Source of the DNA: Sphingobacterium deserti
Lineage (GTDB): Bacteria; Bacteroidota; Bacteroidia; Sphingobacteriales; Sphingobacteriaceae
Direction of reading: 5' to 3'
NCBI RefSeq assembly: GCF_000757725.1
Contig: NZ_JJMU01000061.1
Location: 87,694-151,693, forward strand
DNA length: 64,000 bases
Shown here piece after piece: positions 45,076-55,500 of this stretch (position 1 is the first letter of the stretch; each line of letters opens with the position of its first letter). A model generated the notes under the pieces. It saw nothing but the letters and a program-made list of their open reading frames with translations, had not been told where the DNA came from and made no database searches. Made by a program: the position numbers and the translations under genes.

Positions 45076-46593
45076 CTAAATATTTTTTAATAAGCTTTCT
45101 GACAATAGGTCAGACTGTTCTACATTAAACCAAAAAGCGTTAATATCGAGCTGCAACCCGGCGAGTTGATGACCAATCACATAAAATGGGGAGGGGCGTT
45201 TCCGGCTGCTCGTTACCACACGTAGCGTATCCAAATCGGCATGGATGCCTCCAGCCGCATATTCCTCAATATACTTTTTCTTTAATAGCCGTGGCAATAG
45301 CGGCTGATCTATTATTTTCTCCACGATGGCGGCTGGTCCAGAGGCGTTAATTACGTAATCCGCTTCACTACTTTCGCCTTTTTCCGTCGTCAGAACAAAC
45401 CGATTTTCTTTCCATTCAATATCATTCGTATTACCAATGATGGTAAGCTGTCCGCTACGCAAAACCTCGCGAATCTTCAGCGCGTTTTCCATCGGCATAG
45501 CGTGGCGGTTAATATCGAAATAAGGTTTCATCCATTTCAAAAACAAGAGCTTTTGATCTGCCGGCAACAGCTTCCACATATCATAGGTTTCTTCGCGTAA
45601 AGAATAGAGGATATTTTGGAGCAAGCATTGTTTCCCTGCAGCTAATGCAATGTCTTCTTCGAGCAGCGTCAGTTGATCCTTGTCTTCCCGCTCTTCAGCG
45701 GCCCAATCAAGCGGCTCTTCGCGGTAGCTTTCTGCTTCAGACCGAAACATGCGGATGAGATCGGTGAGGCGTAAGGACTTTTGTTTTTCCCGAACATGTT
45801 TACGGACATTCGCCAGTGTTAGCACTTTGCGTATATAGGGGATTTCCGTGGGCGATTGCACGCGCGGCAGCAGCCCTTTCAACGAGAAAAAGCTGATAGG
45901 CCCCTCATGCCCATTGCCGATAAGCGTGATCAGGGCGTCAATAGCCGTGAGGCTACTGCCAACGATACTCACACGTGCTGTCTTATCGGTAATTTCTGAC
46001 AAAATACGGCTAGACGGCCATGGAGAAGGGAAAAAACGCTTCTGTTTGGCAAGCTTTTGGAAGGTATTGGAGGCTGGATTTCCTGTGGCCAGTATCGCGT
46101 AATTTGCTTTATGCGTCCTCCCACTTCCAGTTTTTAATGAAACACGATTATCGCGATGTATTGTAGCATCCACCACCTCGTCCTGAACGAGTTGCACGTC
46201 AACACCATGCTCTTTTGCTATTTCGCAATATTGATTAAACATCGCTTGCACGTAACGGCCGAACAGCATGCGTGGCGGGTAGGCATCTGGATGGATACTG
46301 ACCTGTGGAAATTCTTTGGCAATCATTTCCTGGTTTTGGTGCATCCATTGCACGAAGTGCATGCGCTCATAGGGAAATATCCCCATCAAACCCGCTTTCG
46401 TATTCAAAAGATGACCTTCTTGTCCTGTGCCAAAGGCAAGCCCCTCACCAAACTCATTTCGTTTTTCGAAGATATGGATGCTGAGGGGCTGTTTGACTTG
46501 GCGAACTATGTATTTGAGGACTAATTGAAGGAAACAAGCTGTCCCACTTGCCCCGGCGCCAATAATGGCTATAGTTTTTGATCTTTCGTTCAT
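45076..46593 (-). CDS. FAD/NAD(P)-binding protein
   Basis: 505 residues. Rossmann start TIAIIGAGASGTACFLQLVL, flavin contacts EKRNEFGEGLAFGTG and LNTKAGLMGIFP, a second nucleotide fold VSIVGSSLTAIDALITLI (near 215) and YVINASGPAAIVE (near 415). This is the FAD-NAD(P)-binding family 9 layout that occurs next to transporters and in secondary metabolism; the reaction is not assigned. First gene of a two-gene unit with the AEC transporter. A 120-base gap separates it from the kinase gene, on the same strand. Confidence 0.85.
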   Translation of the reverse strand: MNERSKTIAIIGAGASGTACFLQLVLKYIVRQVKQPLSIHIFEKRNEFGEGLAFGTGQEGHLLNTKAGLMGIFPYERMHFVQWMHQNQEMIAKEFPQVSIHPDAYPPRMLFGRYVQAMFNQYCEIAKEHGVDVQLVQDEVVDATIHRDNRVSLKTGSGRTHKANYAILATGNPASNTFQKLAKQKRFFPSPWPSSRILSEITDKTARVSIVGSSLTAIDALITLIGNGHEGPISFFSLKGLLPRVQSPTEIPYIRKVLTLANVRKHVREKQKSLRLTDLIRMFRSEAESYREEPLDWAAEEREDKDQLTLLEEDIALAAGKQCLLQNILYSLREETYDMWKLLPADQKLLFLKWMKPYFDINRHAMPMENALKIREVLRSGQLTIIGNTNDIEWKENRFVLTTEKGESSEADYVINASGPAAIVEKIIDQPLLPRLLKKKYIEEYAAGGIHADLDTLRVVTSSRKRPSPFYVIGHQLAGLQLDINAFWFNVEQSDLLSESLLKNI

Positions 46594-46713
46594 ACCTTCG
46601 GATGAACAATTCGAGCTCCTGATAAGTTCAGAAAAAAGTGGAAATAAATCCGCAACCGCTCTGCAGTTTTAAAACCATGCGCCGATGATCACAGCAATCT
46701 TGCATGCAGATTG

Positions 46714-49308
46714 CTACTCGATTTTCCCCAACGCAGGAATACTAAACCAAAAAGTGGAACCATGCCCCGGTGCGCTGTTAAGCCCGATAGTACCGCCATG
46801 CAGATTTATGATTTCTTTCGATATATATAGCCCTATCCCGAAACCACTTACTGCTTCGGTGTATGTATTTTCCACGCGATAGAAGCGCGTAAATATTTTT
46901 TGTTGATCTTCCGCTGCTATTCCGGCGCCCTGATCGGTGACCGCTATATAGAGATTGCTATTTTGCTTTTTAGCTTCTATAGTAATGGTGCTTCCGGAAG
47001 CGGAATATTTTATAGCGTTATTTATAAAATTAATAATCACTTGTTCTATCTTGTCCCGATCTGCCAATACCATATGCTCACCGTCGGTCTGTAGGTCAAA
47101 CGTGTGGCTCGTTACCGTCTGCTGAAGCATTTGATCAATGTTTAATAGCAGCTCATGCGCGTAGAACTCCGTTTTATTGAGGCGTAGCTTGCCCTCGCCT
47201 ATGCGAGCAATATCGAGGAAGCTTTCGATAAGCACCTTCATACGCACACTTTGACGGTTTGCACTCACGATCAGCTCGTGAAACTTTTCATTGCCCAAGG
47301 CTTTGCTTTTAACCTGTAATATTTGAAGATAGCCAGATAGGGATGTCAATGGTGAACGCAACTCATGGCTGACGATGCCTAGGAAATCGAGCTTTCTTTT
47401 TTCTTCCATTTTCTGGGCGGTGAAGTCAATAATCACACCGTACGCCATTAAATTGTGATTTTCCTCATTCCAGATCTTGCTGCCCACTATACGAAGCCAT
47501 TTTTTGTCGCCCAGTGCATTTTGTAAATTAAATTCTAGATCGAAATTGCTTTCTTCCCGAATGACTTCAAAGATCGTCTCGTCCTGCTCTACATCGCCAA
47601 TGGTGTATCTATGCTGAAAAAGATCCTGCGACGTGACTTCTGCATGGTCTTCAAGGCCATACATTTGCCGGGTATGCTTGTTGATAAAGGTTTCATTTGT
47701 TGTCGGGTTGTAGGAAAACGTACCGATTCTACCTGCATCAACGATTAGTCTTTGCTCCAGCGCACTCTGTGCTATTGCTCTGTTGAACGCATCAATTCGC
47801 TGCTGCGACTGAATGCGGTCGCTAATATCCAATATGGTTCCGGAGAAATGAACAGGCGTGTTTTCGTTGTCGAAATATGCTCTCCCTTTAGCCTGCACCC
47901 AAGTAAGGCTATCTTTCATCTGGCCTACCGTTCGAAACTGTATATCGTAGTAACCTTCTGATGCGGGTGTCTGCGCATAACTGATCGCATCCGCAACAGC
48001 CTTTCTATCTTCCTCATAAATATACTGAAGCGCAAGCTGATAGGGGATTTCTTCCTTCTCATCCGCCCCAAATAGCTCTCGGCTTCGCTCGTCCCAGTGC
48101 ACGACCTCCGTTGCGATATTAAACTCCCAAATACCTATTTTTGCGGATGTTAGCGCCAAATTTAACCGCCGCTCACTGTTCGACAGCTGCTCAAAGGCTG
48201 TCTGAAGATTGGTGTTTACCTCGACATTCACTTGTTCGGAATGCCTTAGCTGTATGTTAGCAGTCGCTAGGTCATCATTCACGTTGGTAAGCTCCTCCAT
48301 GGTCGCCGTAAGCTCTTCCATGGTCGCCGCGAGCTCTTCATTCGTATCTTGTAATTTGCGTTCGCGATCTTCCAAAAGCTTTCTGGATAAGACTGATTCA
48401 GTGACATCCATCACCGTTCCGATAAAGCGAACCGGCTTATCGGCCTCGTCAAAATACACGTTTCCAATGGCGTGTACCCAAGTGATTTTGCCATTTGTCT
48501 GGCTCAATGTCCTGTAGTGTATGTCGTAGCGTCCGCCGGTCAATTTGCGATCGAAAGCGTCCTTGACAGCCGCTAAGGTCATCTGCCTATCGTCGGGGTG
48601 CAGGCCCGTAACGAAATCCCGCGTATAGCTTACCTCGCTTTCTGGAGGTACGCCAAAAAGTTCTTTGCAACGGTCGTCCCAAACCAGGATGTCTTGCTGC
48701 ACATCGAGATCAAACATTCCTAAATTCGAAGCTTCTTTGGCCCTTCTGGATTGGTCGAGCGCAAAGTCTAACTGTTTGTAGGAATTGCTTAGCTCGTCAA
48801 CGGTGTTTGAAAGCTTTTCGTTGATAGCCATATATTCTTCGGTTAGCGCTCGTTGTTCTTCTATGCTGGAACGTAGCTCTTCATTTAGTGCTGCTTCCTG
48901 CATTTCCTTCTTTCGAACGGCAGACCATGCCTCCAGACGACTTGAAACTTCCTGCGCGGTATGCAAAATGGCATAGGTGTCTTGATTTTCATTTAGCAGC
49001 GCTCTATATTCGAAATCGAAATAAAAAGTCGTGGGAATACCATCTAAAAGAATGTTAGCGGGCACATCATTTGCCCGGTAAGTTTCTCCAGTACGCCACA
49101 CCTCTTTTAAAATACCTACAAAACCCTGTGTTTCAAATTCTGGGAAACTATCTCCTAGATTTGTGCCAAGTACGCGATCCGTCGTTGACCACATGTCAAG
49201 CATATCTTGATTGGCATAAGCAATATGCAAATTTTCATTATCATAAATCGCAGTTGCTTGCGGAACCTGTTGTAATATGTTAAGGATATCTTGCGGCGAA
49301 TTAATCAT
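46714..49308 (-). CDS. Multi-PAS hybrid-free sensor histidine kinase
   Basis: 864 residues from MINSPQDIL (a TTG two codons earlier opens the frame). No membrane segment. Order: PAS about 1-120, coiled coil to 190, PAS 195-305, coiled coil 310-385 with a duplicated heptad, PAS 390-500, PAS 525-632, HisKA with FLGIVSHELRSPL (His648), HATPase with NFINNAIKY, DQGAGIA and GFGIGLYIS. PAS 2 and 3 are clearly paralogous (both 'W.DR..ELFG ... YDI..RT ... W.. A.G..YFD'). It is a cytosolic sensor; the response regulator is not adjacent. Confidence 0.93.
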   Translation of the reverse strand: MINSPQDILNILQQVPQATAIYDNENLHIAYANQDMLDMWSTTDRVLGTNLGDSFPEFETQGFVGILKEVWRTGETYRANDVPANILLDGIPTTFYFDFEYRALLNENQDTYAILHTAQEVSSRLEAWSAVRKKEMQEAALNEELRSSIEEQRALTEEYMAINEKLSNTVDELSNSYKQLDFALDQSRRAKEASNLGMFDLDVQQDILVWDDRCKELFGVPPESEVSYTRDFVTGLHPDDRQMTLAAVKDAFDRKLTGGRYDIHYRTLSQTNGKITWVHAIGNVYFDEADKPVRFIGTVMDVTESVLSRKLLEDRERKLQDTNEELAATMEELTATMEELTNVNDDLATANIQLRHSEQVNVEVNTNLQTAFEQLSNSERRLNLALTSAKIGIWEFNIATEVVHWDERSRELFGADEKEEIPYQLALQYIYEEDRKAVADAISYAQTPASEGYYDIQFRTVGQMKDSLTWVQAKGRAYFDNENTPVHFSGTILDISDRIQSQQRIDAFNRAIAQSALEQRLIVDAGRIGTFSYNPTTNETFINKHTRQMYGLEDHAEVTSQDLFQHRYTIGDVEQDETIFEVIREESNFDLEFNLQNALGDKKWLRIVGSKIWNEENHNLMAYGVIIDFTAQKMEEKRKLDFLGIVSHELRSPLTSLSGYLQILQVKSKALGNEKFHELIVSANRQSVRMKVLIESFLDIARIGEGKLRLNKTEFYAHELLLNIDQMLQQTVTSHTFDLQTDGEHMVLADRDKIEQVIINFINNAIKYSASGSTITIEAKKQNSNLYIAVTDQGAGIAAEDQQKIFTRFYRVENTYTEAVSGFGIGLYISKEIINLHGGTIGLNSAPGHGSTFWFSIPALGKIE
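48287..48328 (-). repeat. Two 21-base tandem repeats in the kinase coiled coil
   Basis: GTAAGCTCCTCCATGGTCGCC and its neighbour differ by one base and encode two identical or near-identical heptads (ATMEELT). A third, degenerate unit follows. Tandem slippage here would change coiled-coil length by whole heptads without frameshift. Confidence 0.85.
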
Positions 49309-50097
49309 AAGCAAATGTAAATCATTTTCGTATCGACATCAAGGAACGATTATGCTATCGTTGTGAAAACGTATTTATTTGCGAAAATACCGAAAATTAC
49401 GCATTGCGTATAAATGAAGCAACAATTTTTTCTTGTCGATCAGTAAAGTCATGGAAGACTTTAGGCCCGCTATTCGTCTCCGAGGTCTTGATTTACCACA
49501 TTTATTCGCAGATCGCTATTAAATGTATGGATAACAGCCGGTACTTTAAATGTTCGGGAATAGAACAATTTATAACTGCAAGTAGAGCTATGTGCTATTC
49601 AAAACTTTTAACACATTAGAATGATAAGAAACTCAATGAATCGTGGCTAATTTATTACACGCTTCTTTTTTGTTTGATAACTATCTGTTTATCAGGTTTT
49701 ATTATGTAAAATTTGGTAACGAATCTTGACTGTTTACCCTCATTTATTGATTTTTATCGATTGAAAAATGTCTTTTCTTTTTAACTGTAGTGTTAATCCT
49801 ATAAATCTATTTATATTAATAAATTAACTTTATAAAGATATTTTAGTAGTACATATCTTTTTTTTGTTCTATTAAGTTTATGTTATTTGTTGTAGGGTTT
49901 GTATTTTATTGTTAAGAGTAGGTTTAAAGCTTCTCCTATATAAAAGGTCTAAAAATTAAAAGGATCGACGCCAACCTTCAGACCTACAAAACTACCATCA
50001 GTAAAATAACGAGGGTGCTAAGCAATGAGGATAAGACACAAAAATTAACGCATAATCCCCGCTACATGCAACTCAGCTGTAGCATAATTGAATTTGT
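49309..50097. other. 789-base AT-rich gene-free stretch
   Basis: No gene that I can support; one 71-codon plus-strand frame has a non-protein-like composition. The AT content rises markedly from about 49620. It separates the kinase gene from the toxin-type island and probably carries the promoter of the 648-residue protein. No repeats or att-like duplications were noticed. Confidence 0.5.
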
Positions 50098-52044
50098 ATG
50101 ATGACAACAAAAGAAGAATTAAAGAATTTATTTAAGAATGGGGATGTTCCGGGACAGGAGCAGTTTTGGACATGGATGGACAGCTATTGGCATAAAGAAG
50201 AAGCCATTGAAGCGACATCTACACTTTACAGCAATCCGCGACCAACGCAGTATGAAGTGGGGGGCGTGCCTATAGGTACCTCGTTTGACCGCATTCCAAT
50301 ACATGAAGTATTGGATTTTATACTGTATGGCAAAGCTCAGCGCACGCTAACCATTACCACCATACCGCCAGATGCTGTGATAACGATCAATGGTGTTGTG
50401 GCAAGCTCACTGCGCGTATATGAAGGCGCCAATATAACCTACACGGTAGAACGGCCCGGATATTTTTCGAAAACAGCTACTGTTAAGGTGACGGAAGATA
50501 TGACGGTACACGTCGCCCTGGAGCCCGATCTATCCAACACGGAAATCAAGTTTAAAATTCGTACATCGGAACCAAACCAAGAAGTTCCAATTGCCATGCT
50601 TCGTACATCCGACACGCAAACACTGGCGAAGATAACCTACGGTGATGGGCAGTCAAACTTGGTATCCGTACCCGCATACAATGGTTCTGAATCTTGGACA
50701 GATAATGAGGGAAATATCCATCATGTTGATAATGGGAATACATTTTACCATGTTTATGAAAAGGTGGGCGATTATGAGATCAGCATCAACGCGGGTGCGA
50801 ATGTGAGCTATGTACGTTTTTGTGAAGGACTGACCAGCGATCCGCAAGGTTATCTTGCACCTACCGTTAATAATTTTATACAAGAAATCTCTGTATTTAA
50901 ATCAGACTCGATAACGAACCTGGATTATACATTTGCGGGATTGTCGCTGGCTAATGTGACGCCTGGTTTCAAACTGGAAACACCCGAGGCAACAACTTTG
51001 ATTGCTAGCTTTTACGGATTTGGAGCGGGCCGGGAATTTGAAAGTTTCCCAGCAGATATGCTTTCGCTGATCAGCAAGCCCACGGTATTGCGTGGAACCT
51101 TCTTTAGGGCCGGTCTTAGAAAGATTCTTCCGGGGTTCTTGGATAGCTTGACGGAGCTGCAGAGCGTCTTCGAATGTTTTAAAAACTCTAAATTAGGAAA
51201 GGGCTACTATAATGGCGTGGATGCCGGACAATTCCCAACAATGGCCGTGCAGGGAAGCAATGACTTTGTGCCCGTGTCACTTTTCTGGAACAACGCTAAA
51301 TTAACCGATATCAGCCATGTGTTTAACTATATCGGTGAAGGGTGGTTTGGCAATCTCAGCAGTGGATACTTGGCCTACTTTGTCATTCGTAGAGAATTAT
51401 TTTGGAACGGCAAGACATTGGGTAATGCCCAAGGAACGATTGAAAGTGCATTCTACGCCTTTGGAAAATGTAACCGGATATTGTGCGAACCACATATTTT
51501 GAAACATGCGCCTGAGATGGTATACATCGGCGGATTATTTACGCAGACCAATACTATGCAACATGCTGTGGGCTGGGGAACGATGGTTCCTGTTGCCGCC
51601 AGCGAATCAGAAGTATATCAATTTGCGGAAAGCGAAGGAAATTATACAGCGACAGCAACGGCCGGAAGAGGGTTGACATTCGACCTCAGGGTCATGTTTC
51701 CAGAAGCAACTTATCCAAAGATCACCTGTATCTCTGGCGCCTTTACCACAGCAGCAACGGGCGAGGTAATGGGCTTCCAGCATGCTATTGACTATACGCC
51801 AAATGGTCTGCCAGCTAAGCTTGATCTGAGCATGAGCGGTGCTGATTTTCTCGCAAAATTCCCAAATGCCAATGCCGGTAGTATGGATGTTTACGCGAAA
51901 TTGATCCTTGGACAATCGGGCGGTACGGATTCAGACAAAAATGATGGTCGGCATGGTGTATTCCATCTCTTGGATCAAGACAATAGGATTAGTGACAAAG
52001 CATCTCTACCAAGCTTGGTTTTTAATAACGCTATTGCCTACTAA
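50098..52044 (+). CDS. PEGA/PKD-like repeat protein at head of RHS island
   Basis: 648 residues, no signal peptide. The N-terminus (TKEELKNLFKNGDVPGQEQF, then WTWMDSYWHKEEAI) is a helical motif I associate with Bacteroidota phage-tail or fibre-like proteins. A PEGA domain follows at about 83-143 (TITTIPPDAVITINGVV), then a PKD-like part around 175-260 (ITYGDGQ; FYHVYEKVGDYEI). The remainder resembles a surface-domain array of BspA-like type with no recognised motif. It runs straight into a small YD protein and the RHS gene, all on the plus strand, so it may be an accessory of the RHS toxin. Function inferred only from place. Confidence 0.7.
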   Translation: MMTTKEELKNLFKNGDVPGQEQFWTWMDSYWHKEEAIEATSTLYSNPRPTQYEVGGVPIGTSFDRIPIHEVLDFILYGKAQRTLTITTIPPDAVITINGVVASSLRVYEGANITYTVERPGYFSKTATVKVTEDMTVHVALEPDLSNTEIKFKIRTSEPNQEVPIAMLRTSDTQTLAKITYGDGQSNLVSVPAYNGSESWTDNEGNIHHVDNGNTFYHVYEKVGDYEISINAGANVSYVRFCEGLTSDPQGYLAPTVNNFIQEISVFKSDSITNLDYTFAGLSLANVTPGFKLETPEATTLIASFYGFGAGREFESFPADMLSLISKPTVLRGTFFRAGLRKILPGFLDSLTELQSVFECFKNSKLGKGYYNGVDAGQFPTMAVQGSNDFVPVSLFWNNAKLTDISHVFNYIGEGWFGNLSSGYLAYFVIRRELFWNGKTLGNAQGTIESAFYAFGKCNRILCEPHILKHAPEMVYIGGLFTQTNTMQHAVGWGTMVPVAASESEVYQFAESEGNYTATATAGRGLTFDLRVMFPEATYPKITCISGAFTTAATGEVMGFQHAIDYTPNGLPAKLDLSMSGADFLAKFPNANAGSMDVYAKLILGQSGGTDSDKNDGRHGVFHLLDQDNRISDKASLPSLVFNNAIAY

Positions 52045-52070
52045 TTTAACTCGTTTAAAGTAATTTGTAT

Positions 52071-52310
52071 ATGGACACGAAACAAATGAAGTGGGCGGCG
52101 AGTGCGTTGTCTGCAGAGGCTGTGCAGGTTGCAAACTTGCGTGCAGATCTACCTGCTGAGGATGGCGTCATGCGCATTGGGGCTACGCGAATAGGCCATG
52201 CCTATATATTTGAGCGAGGAGATCCAAATCCAGCGTCAGACTCCGATCTGCTATTTGAATATGATGCGGCAGGAAATCAAATCCGCCGGGAAGTGAAAAA
52301 GGTAAGTTAA
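52071..52310 (+). CDS. Small protein with single YD-repeat-like motif
   Basis: 79 residues from the ATG of MDTKQMKWAASALSAEA (a TTG two codons earlier opens the frame). The end, LLFEYDAAGNQIRREVKK, is one YD repeat as in RHS proteins. The rest (GATRIGHAYIFERGDPNPAS) is unassigned. It begins 26 bases after the PEGA protein and is followed by a GC-rich terminator-like hairpin. Perhaps a remnant, or a small partner, of the RHS shell. Confidence 0.6.
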   Translation: MDTKQMKWAASALSAEAVQVANLRADLPAEDGVMRIGATRIGHAYIFERGDPNPASDSDLLFEYDAAGNQIRREVKKVS

Positions 52311-52327
52311 GCAGCGTCGTCAAAATA

Positions 52328-52358
52328 CCGGGGGAGACAGGCAATTTAACGCCCCCGG
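52328..52358 (+). terminator. GC-rich hairpin before the RHS gene
   Basis: CCGGGGG / CCCCCGG with a 17-base loop, followed by a short pyrimidine stretch (CTTTCC). It may part the first two genes from the RHS gene or act as an attenuator. Confidence 0.55.
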
Positions 52359-52548
52359 CTTTCCATGCCTTCGTCGGACGGAGGAAACTTGTACGTGCAG
52401 GCCCAGCTTACATGATGCGCTAGCAGAAGTTTATCAAAATATTTATAAGCGCCAATCTGCAGGAAAAGCATGTAGTGCGGACGCTAAAGCCACTAGATGG
52501 CCATTAACTAACAAATGAGCGTTAGGCTCTTGAAATAATGATTTACAT

Positions 52549-55500
52549 ATGGACAATTCAACTGTTATAGCAAGTGTACCCAATCTCGATATACTTCCAA
52601 CGGAAGCCGAAGACCAGCATATAAAGCGTGAAATCAGCACTCTTTCAAATGCGCCGCAAGCTCTTCAGGCTGCTGTGAGCTATCAGGAACCCAGTGAAAC
52701 GCCGGATACGATCTCCTTTCATGATACCCAAGGTACCATCGAGGTAAATGGGAGTGGGCAGCTTCAGTTTACCCTGCCTATCGCGTTGCCGCCCGCGGTC
52801 AAAAGTGTGGCGCCTCAGGTCAACTTGCTCTACAGCAGCGGGTCTGGCAATGGTATCGCAGGTTATGGCTGGGCCCTTTCCGGGGTAACCGGTATCTCGC
52901 GAATGGGGCGAAGTATGGATAGAGACGGGGAAATTCGAACGATCCAGTTTGATTATACGGACTATTATATGTTTAGCGGTCAGCGTTTAATCTTAAAATC
53001 TGGCGAGTATGGAAAAGACGGTGCAGCATACGCGACGGAGAAGTACTCTAATACAAAGATAAGATCTATCGGCGAAAACGCTGAGCGGAATGGCCCTGCG
53101 TATTTTGAGGTAACTTTCGAAGATGGATCGCAGGCACTATACGGAAGTAGTGCCGACGCCCGCACGCCGATCGAATACAATATCGTGAGCTGGCAAGATG
53201 CACAAGGCAATGCTATCTCCTACAGCTACACGCAAGCCAATAATGTCGTGGCCATATCGCGTATTGAATGGGGCGGCAATGTACGTGCGGGCACGCCGCA
53301 TTTCAATAGCATTGTATTTAACTATCTGCCTAGGGAGCTTCGGGAACATTCCTATGCCAACGGAACACTTTTCGTACAGGATAATTTGCTATCTGCTATT
53401 GAAGTGTATGCCAACAACACGATCTTCAAAACGTATAGGCTGATGTATGAGAAAGACGATAAAGGCAACCGCTATCAATTTCTGAAGTCCATTACCGAGT
53501 CCAACGCCGCAGGCGAATCTGCAAATCCCGTAGTATTTAATTATGCAAAATCCAGTCCCGGCCGATGGACGAGGTCATCCATTACCAATGATAAAAATCA
53601 AAAACTGCTGTATGGCGATTTCGACGGCGATGGCAAACTTGATGTCATTAAATACGCCGATGCGTTTAAGGGCTGTTTGCGTTATGAAAACATCTACCGT
53701 CCAGGAGATGTCACAGAGAACGACAATTCGCAGACGGGCTATTGGGAATCCTATTGTACAGAGCCCATAGATTACCCGGCAGGCATTTATCATTTTGGGA
53801 GTGTATTTGATGACGATAAACCACAGCGGATAAATGTAGGCTCTCTGATTAGTAGGGCGCAGCTGGAAAGGGCGAAGGTGTTTAACCTAAAAAATGCGCA
53901 AGGCGAAATATTGTCGAGACAGGGGTTTTTTACATATGAAACCCTACCGTCGACGACGAGCTTGCAGCCAGGGCGGAACGATCTGCTTATTAAGGGGTAT
54001 TCGTTAGAGACTGATAGCGAAACAAATACCAGACAACTCAAAGAGGAATTTGTACGAACAATACGTGCAGATCAATGGGATAATACACGTCCTAGAGACT
54101 ACGAAAACCCACGCGAAATTAATCATTGGTTAGATACGAGCATTGTAGAGGTGCACGAAATAGACGTCGATGGGGACGGTATATCAGAGCTGATCTTTGT
54201 TCTTAGAGACCACATGTTTTGGGAAGAAAAAGATTACGGGCCAGGTGGACAACAGCAGCTTCCTACGATTAGAGAAGACATCGTCTATCGTTATCTTTTA
54301 GTATACCCAAGCGAGTCTGACCCAACGAGGCTGGCAAACCCCATTTTTCTTAATCCTACAACTAATTTTTTTGATGGGAACGTATACCAAGGAGATTTCA
54401 ATGGTGATGGATGTGCTGATTTCATCCATTTTGACAGTGCGCGTAGAGTCTATTTAACCAAGTTTGAGCAGGACGCTTCAGGCAATTACTATTCCTATGG
54501 ATCTCAATTTTCAGATATACGTATTGACGGTTTTAGATCGCGGGCTATTGTGGGGGATTTTACGGGGGATGGAAAGACAGATCTCCTGATTCCGCAGGCG
54601 ATCGATAGCGAGCAGTGGAAACTTTATATTTCTACGGGTACGGGATTCCGCGTGCAGGTGTTGGACGGCTTTCAGCTGTATAAAGAGAGTTTTGACTTTA
54701 AAGGAGATACACATTCTCGAAACATCAGTAGACAGTATTTTGCCCAGGATCTGAATAAGGACGGGAAGGCTGATTTCCTGGCATTTTACTCGCACATGCT
54801 TTTTCGTTATAATCAGGAAGAGACAACAACCAAGTTTATGATCTTGTATCATGAAAACAAAGGAATAGATGCGCAGGGAAATGTTATCTTCGAGAAGAGA
54901 AATATAGACGGAAGCCAGTTGCGGGGCCGCCGTCGGTACAAGATGGATTGGTACCCGGAGGAATATGATGTGTATTGGACCGATGTACAGCCTTATGCTT
55001 CGCATTTTCAGAAAACCGATAAGCCAACTTTAGCGCATTTTTCGCCACTGATTGGTGATTTTCGGATCAATAATTTCAATGAAAACATCTTGGTTTTCCG
55101 GGAAGGCAGTTTGGTAAAATACGCCCATTACAGCGTTGCTGACGAAACATATATTACGGCGATTACGCAAGGCGGTATCGTTACGCAGGTTAAATATGAC
55201 GAGCTTGATCCGCAGGTAAACCCCGGTTTTTACGCCGCCGTCAAAAAAGAGCAATATCCTTACGTCGAAATGGATCGCTTATCGCGCACCTTCGTGGTTT
55301 CCCAGTTGCAACAGGAAAATAAGAAGCAAGATTTTAAATACCGCGGCTTTGTGGCCCATGTGCTTGGAAAGGGGATGCTTGGGTTCAGACAATCAGCCCG
55401 TTCATCCTGGTACACCGATCAGCTGAAAGATGCCAAGGTCTGGACTGGCGTTGAAATGGATCCGTTGAACGAAGGCCTCCCGATCAAGGAATGGACGGTG

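Noticed and set aside
49404..49619. 71-residue plus-strand frame in the AT-rich stretch
   Set aside because: Unusual composition and no start context or homology seen.
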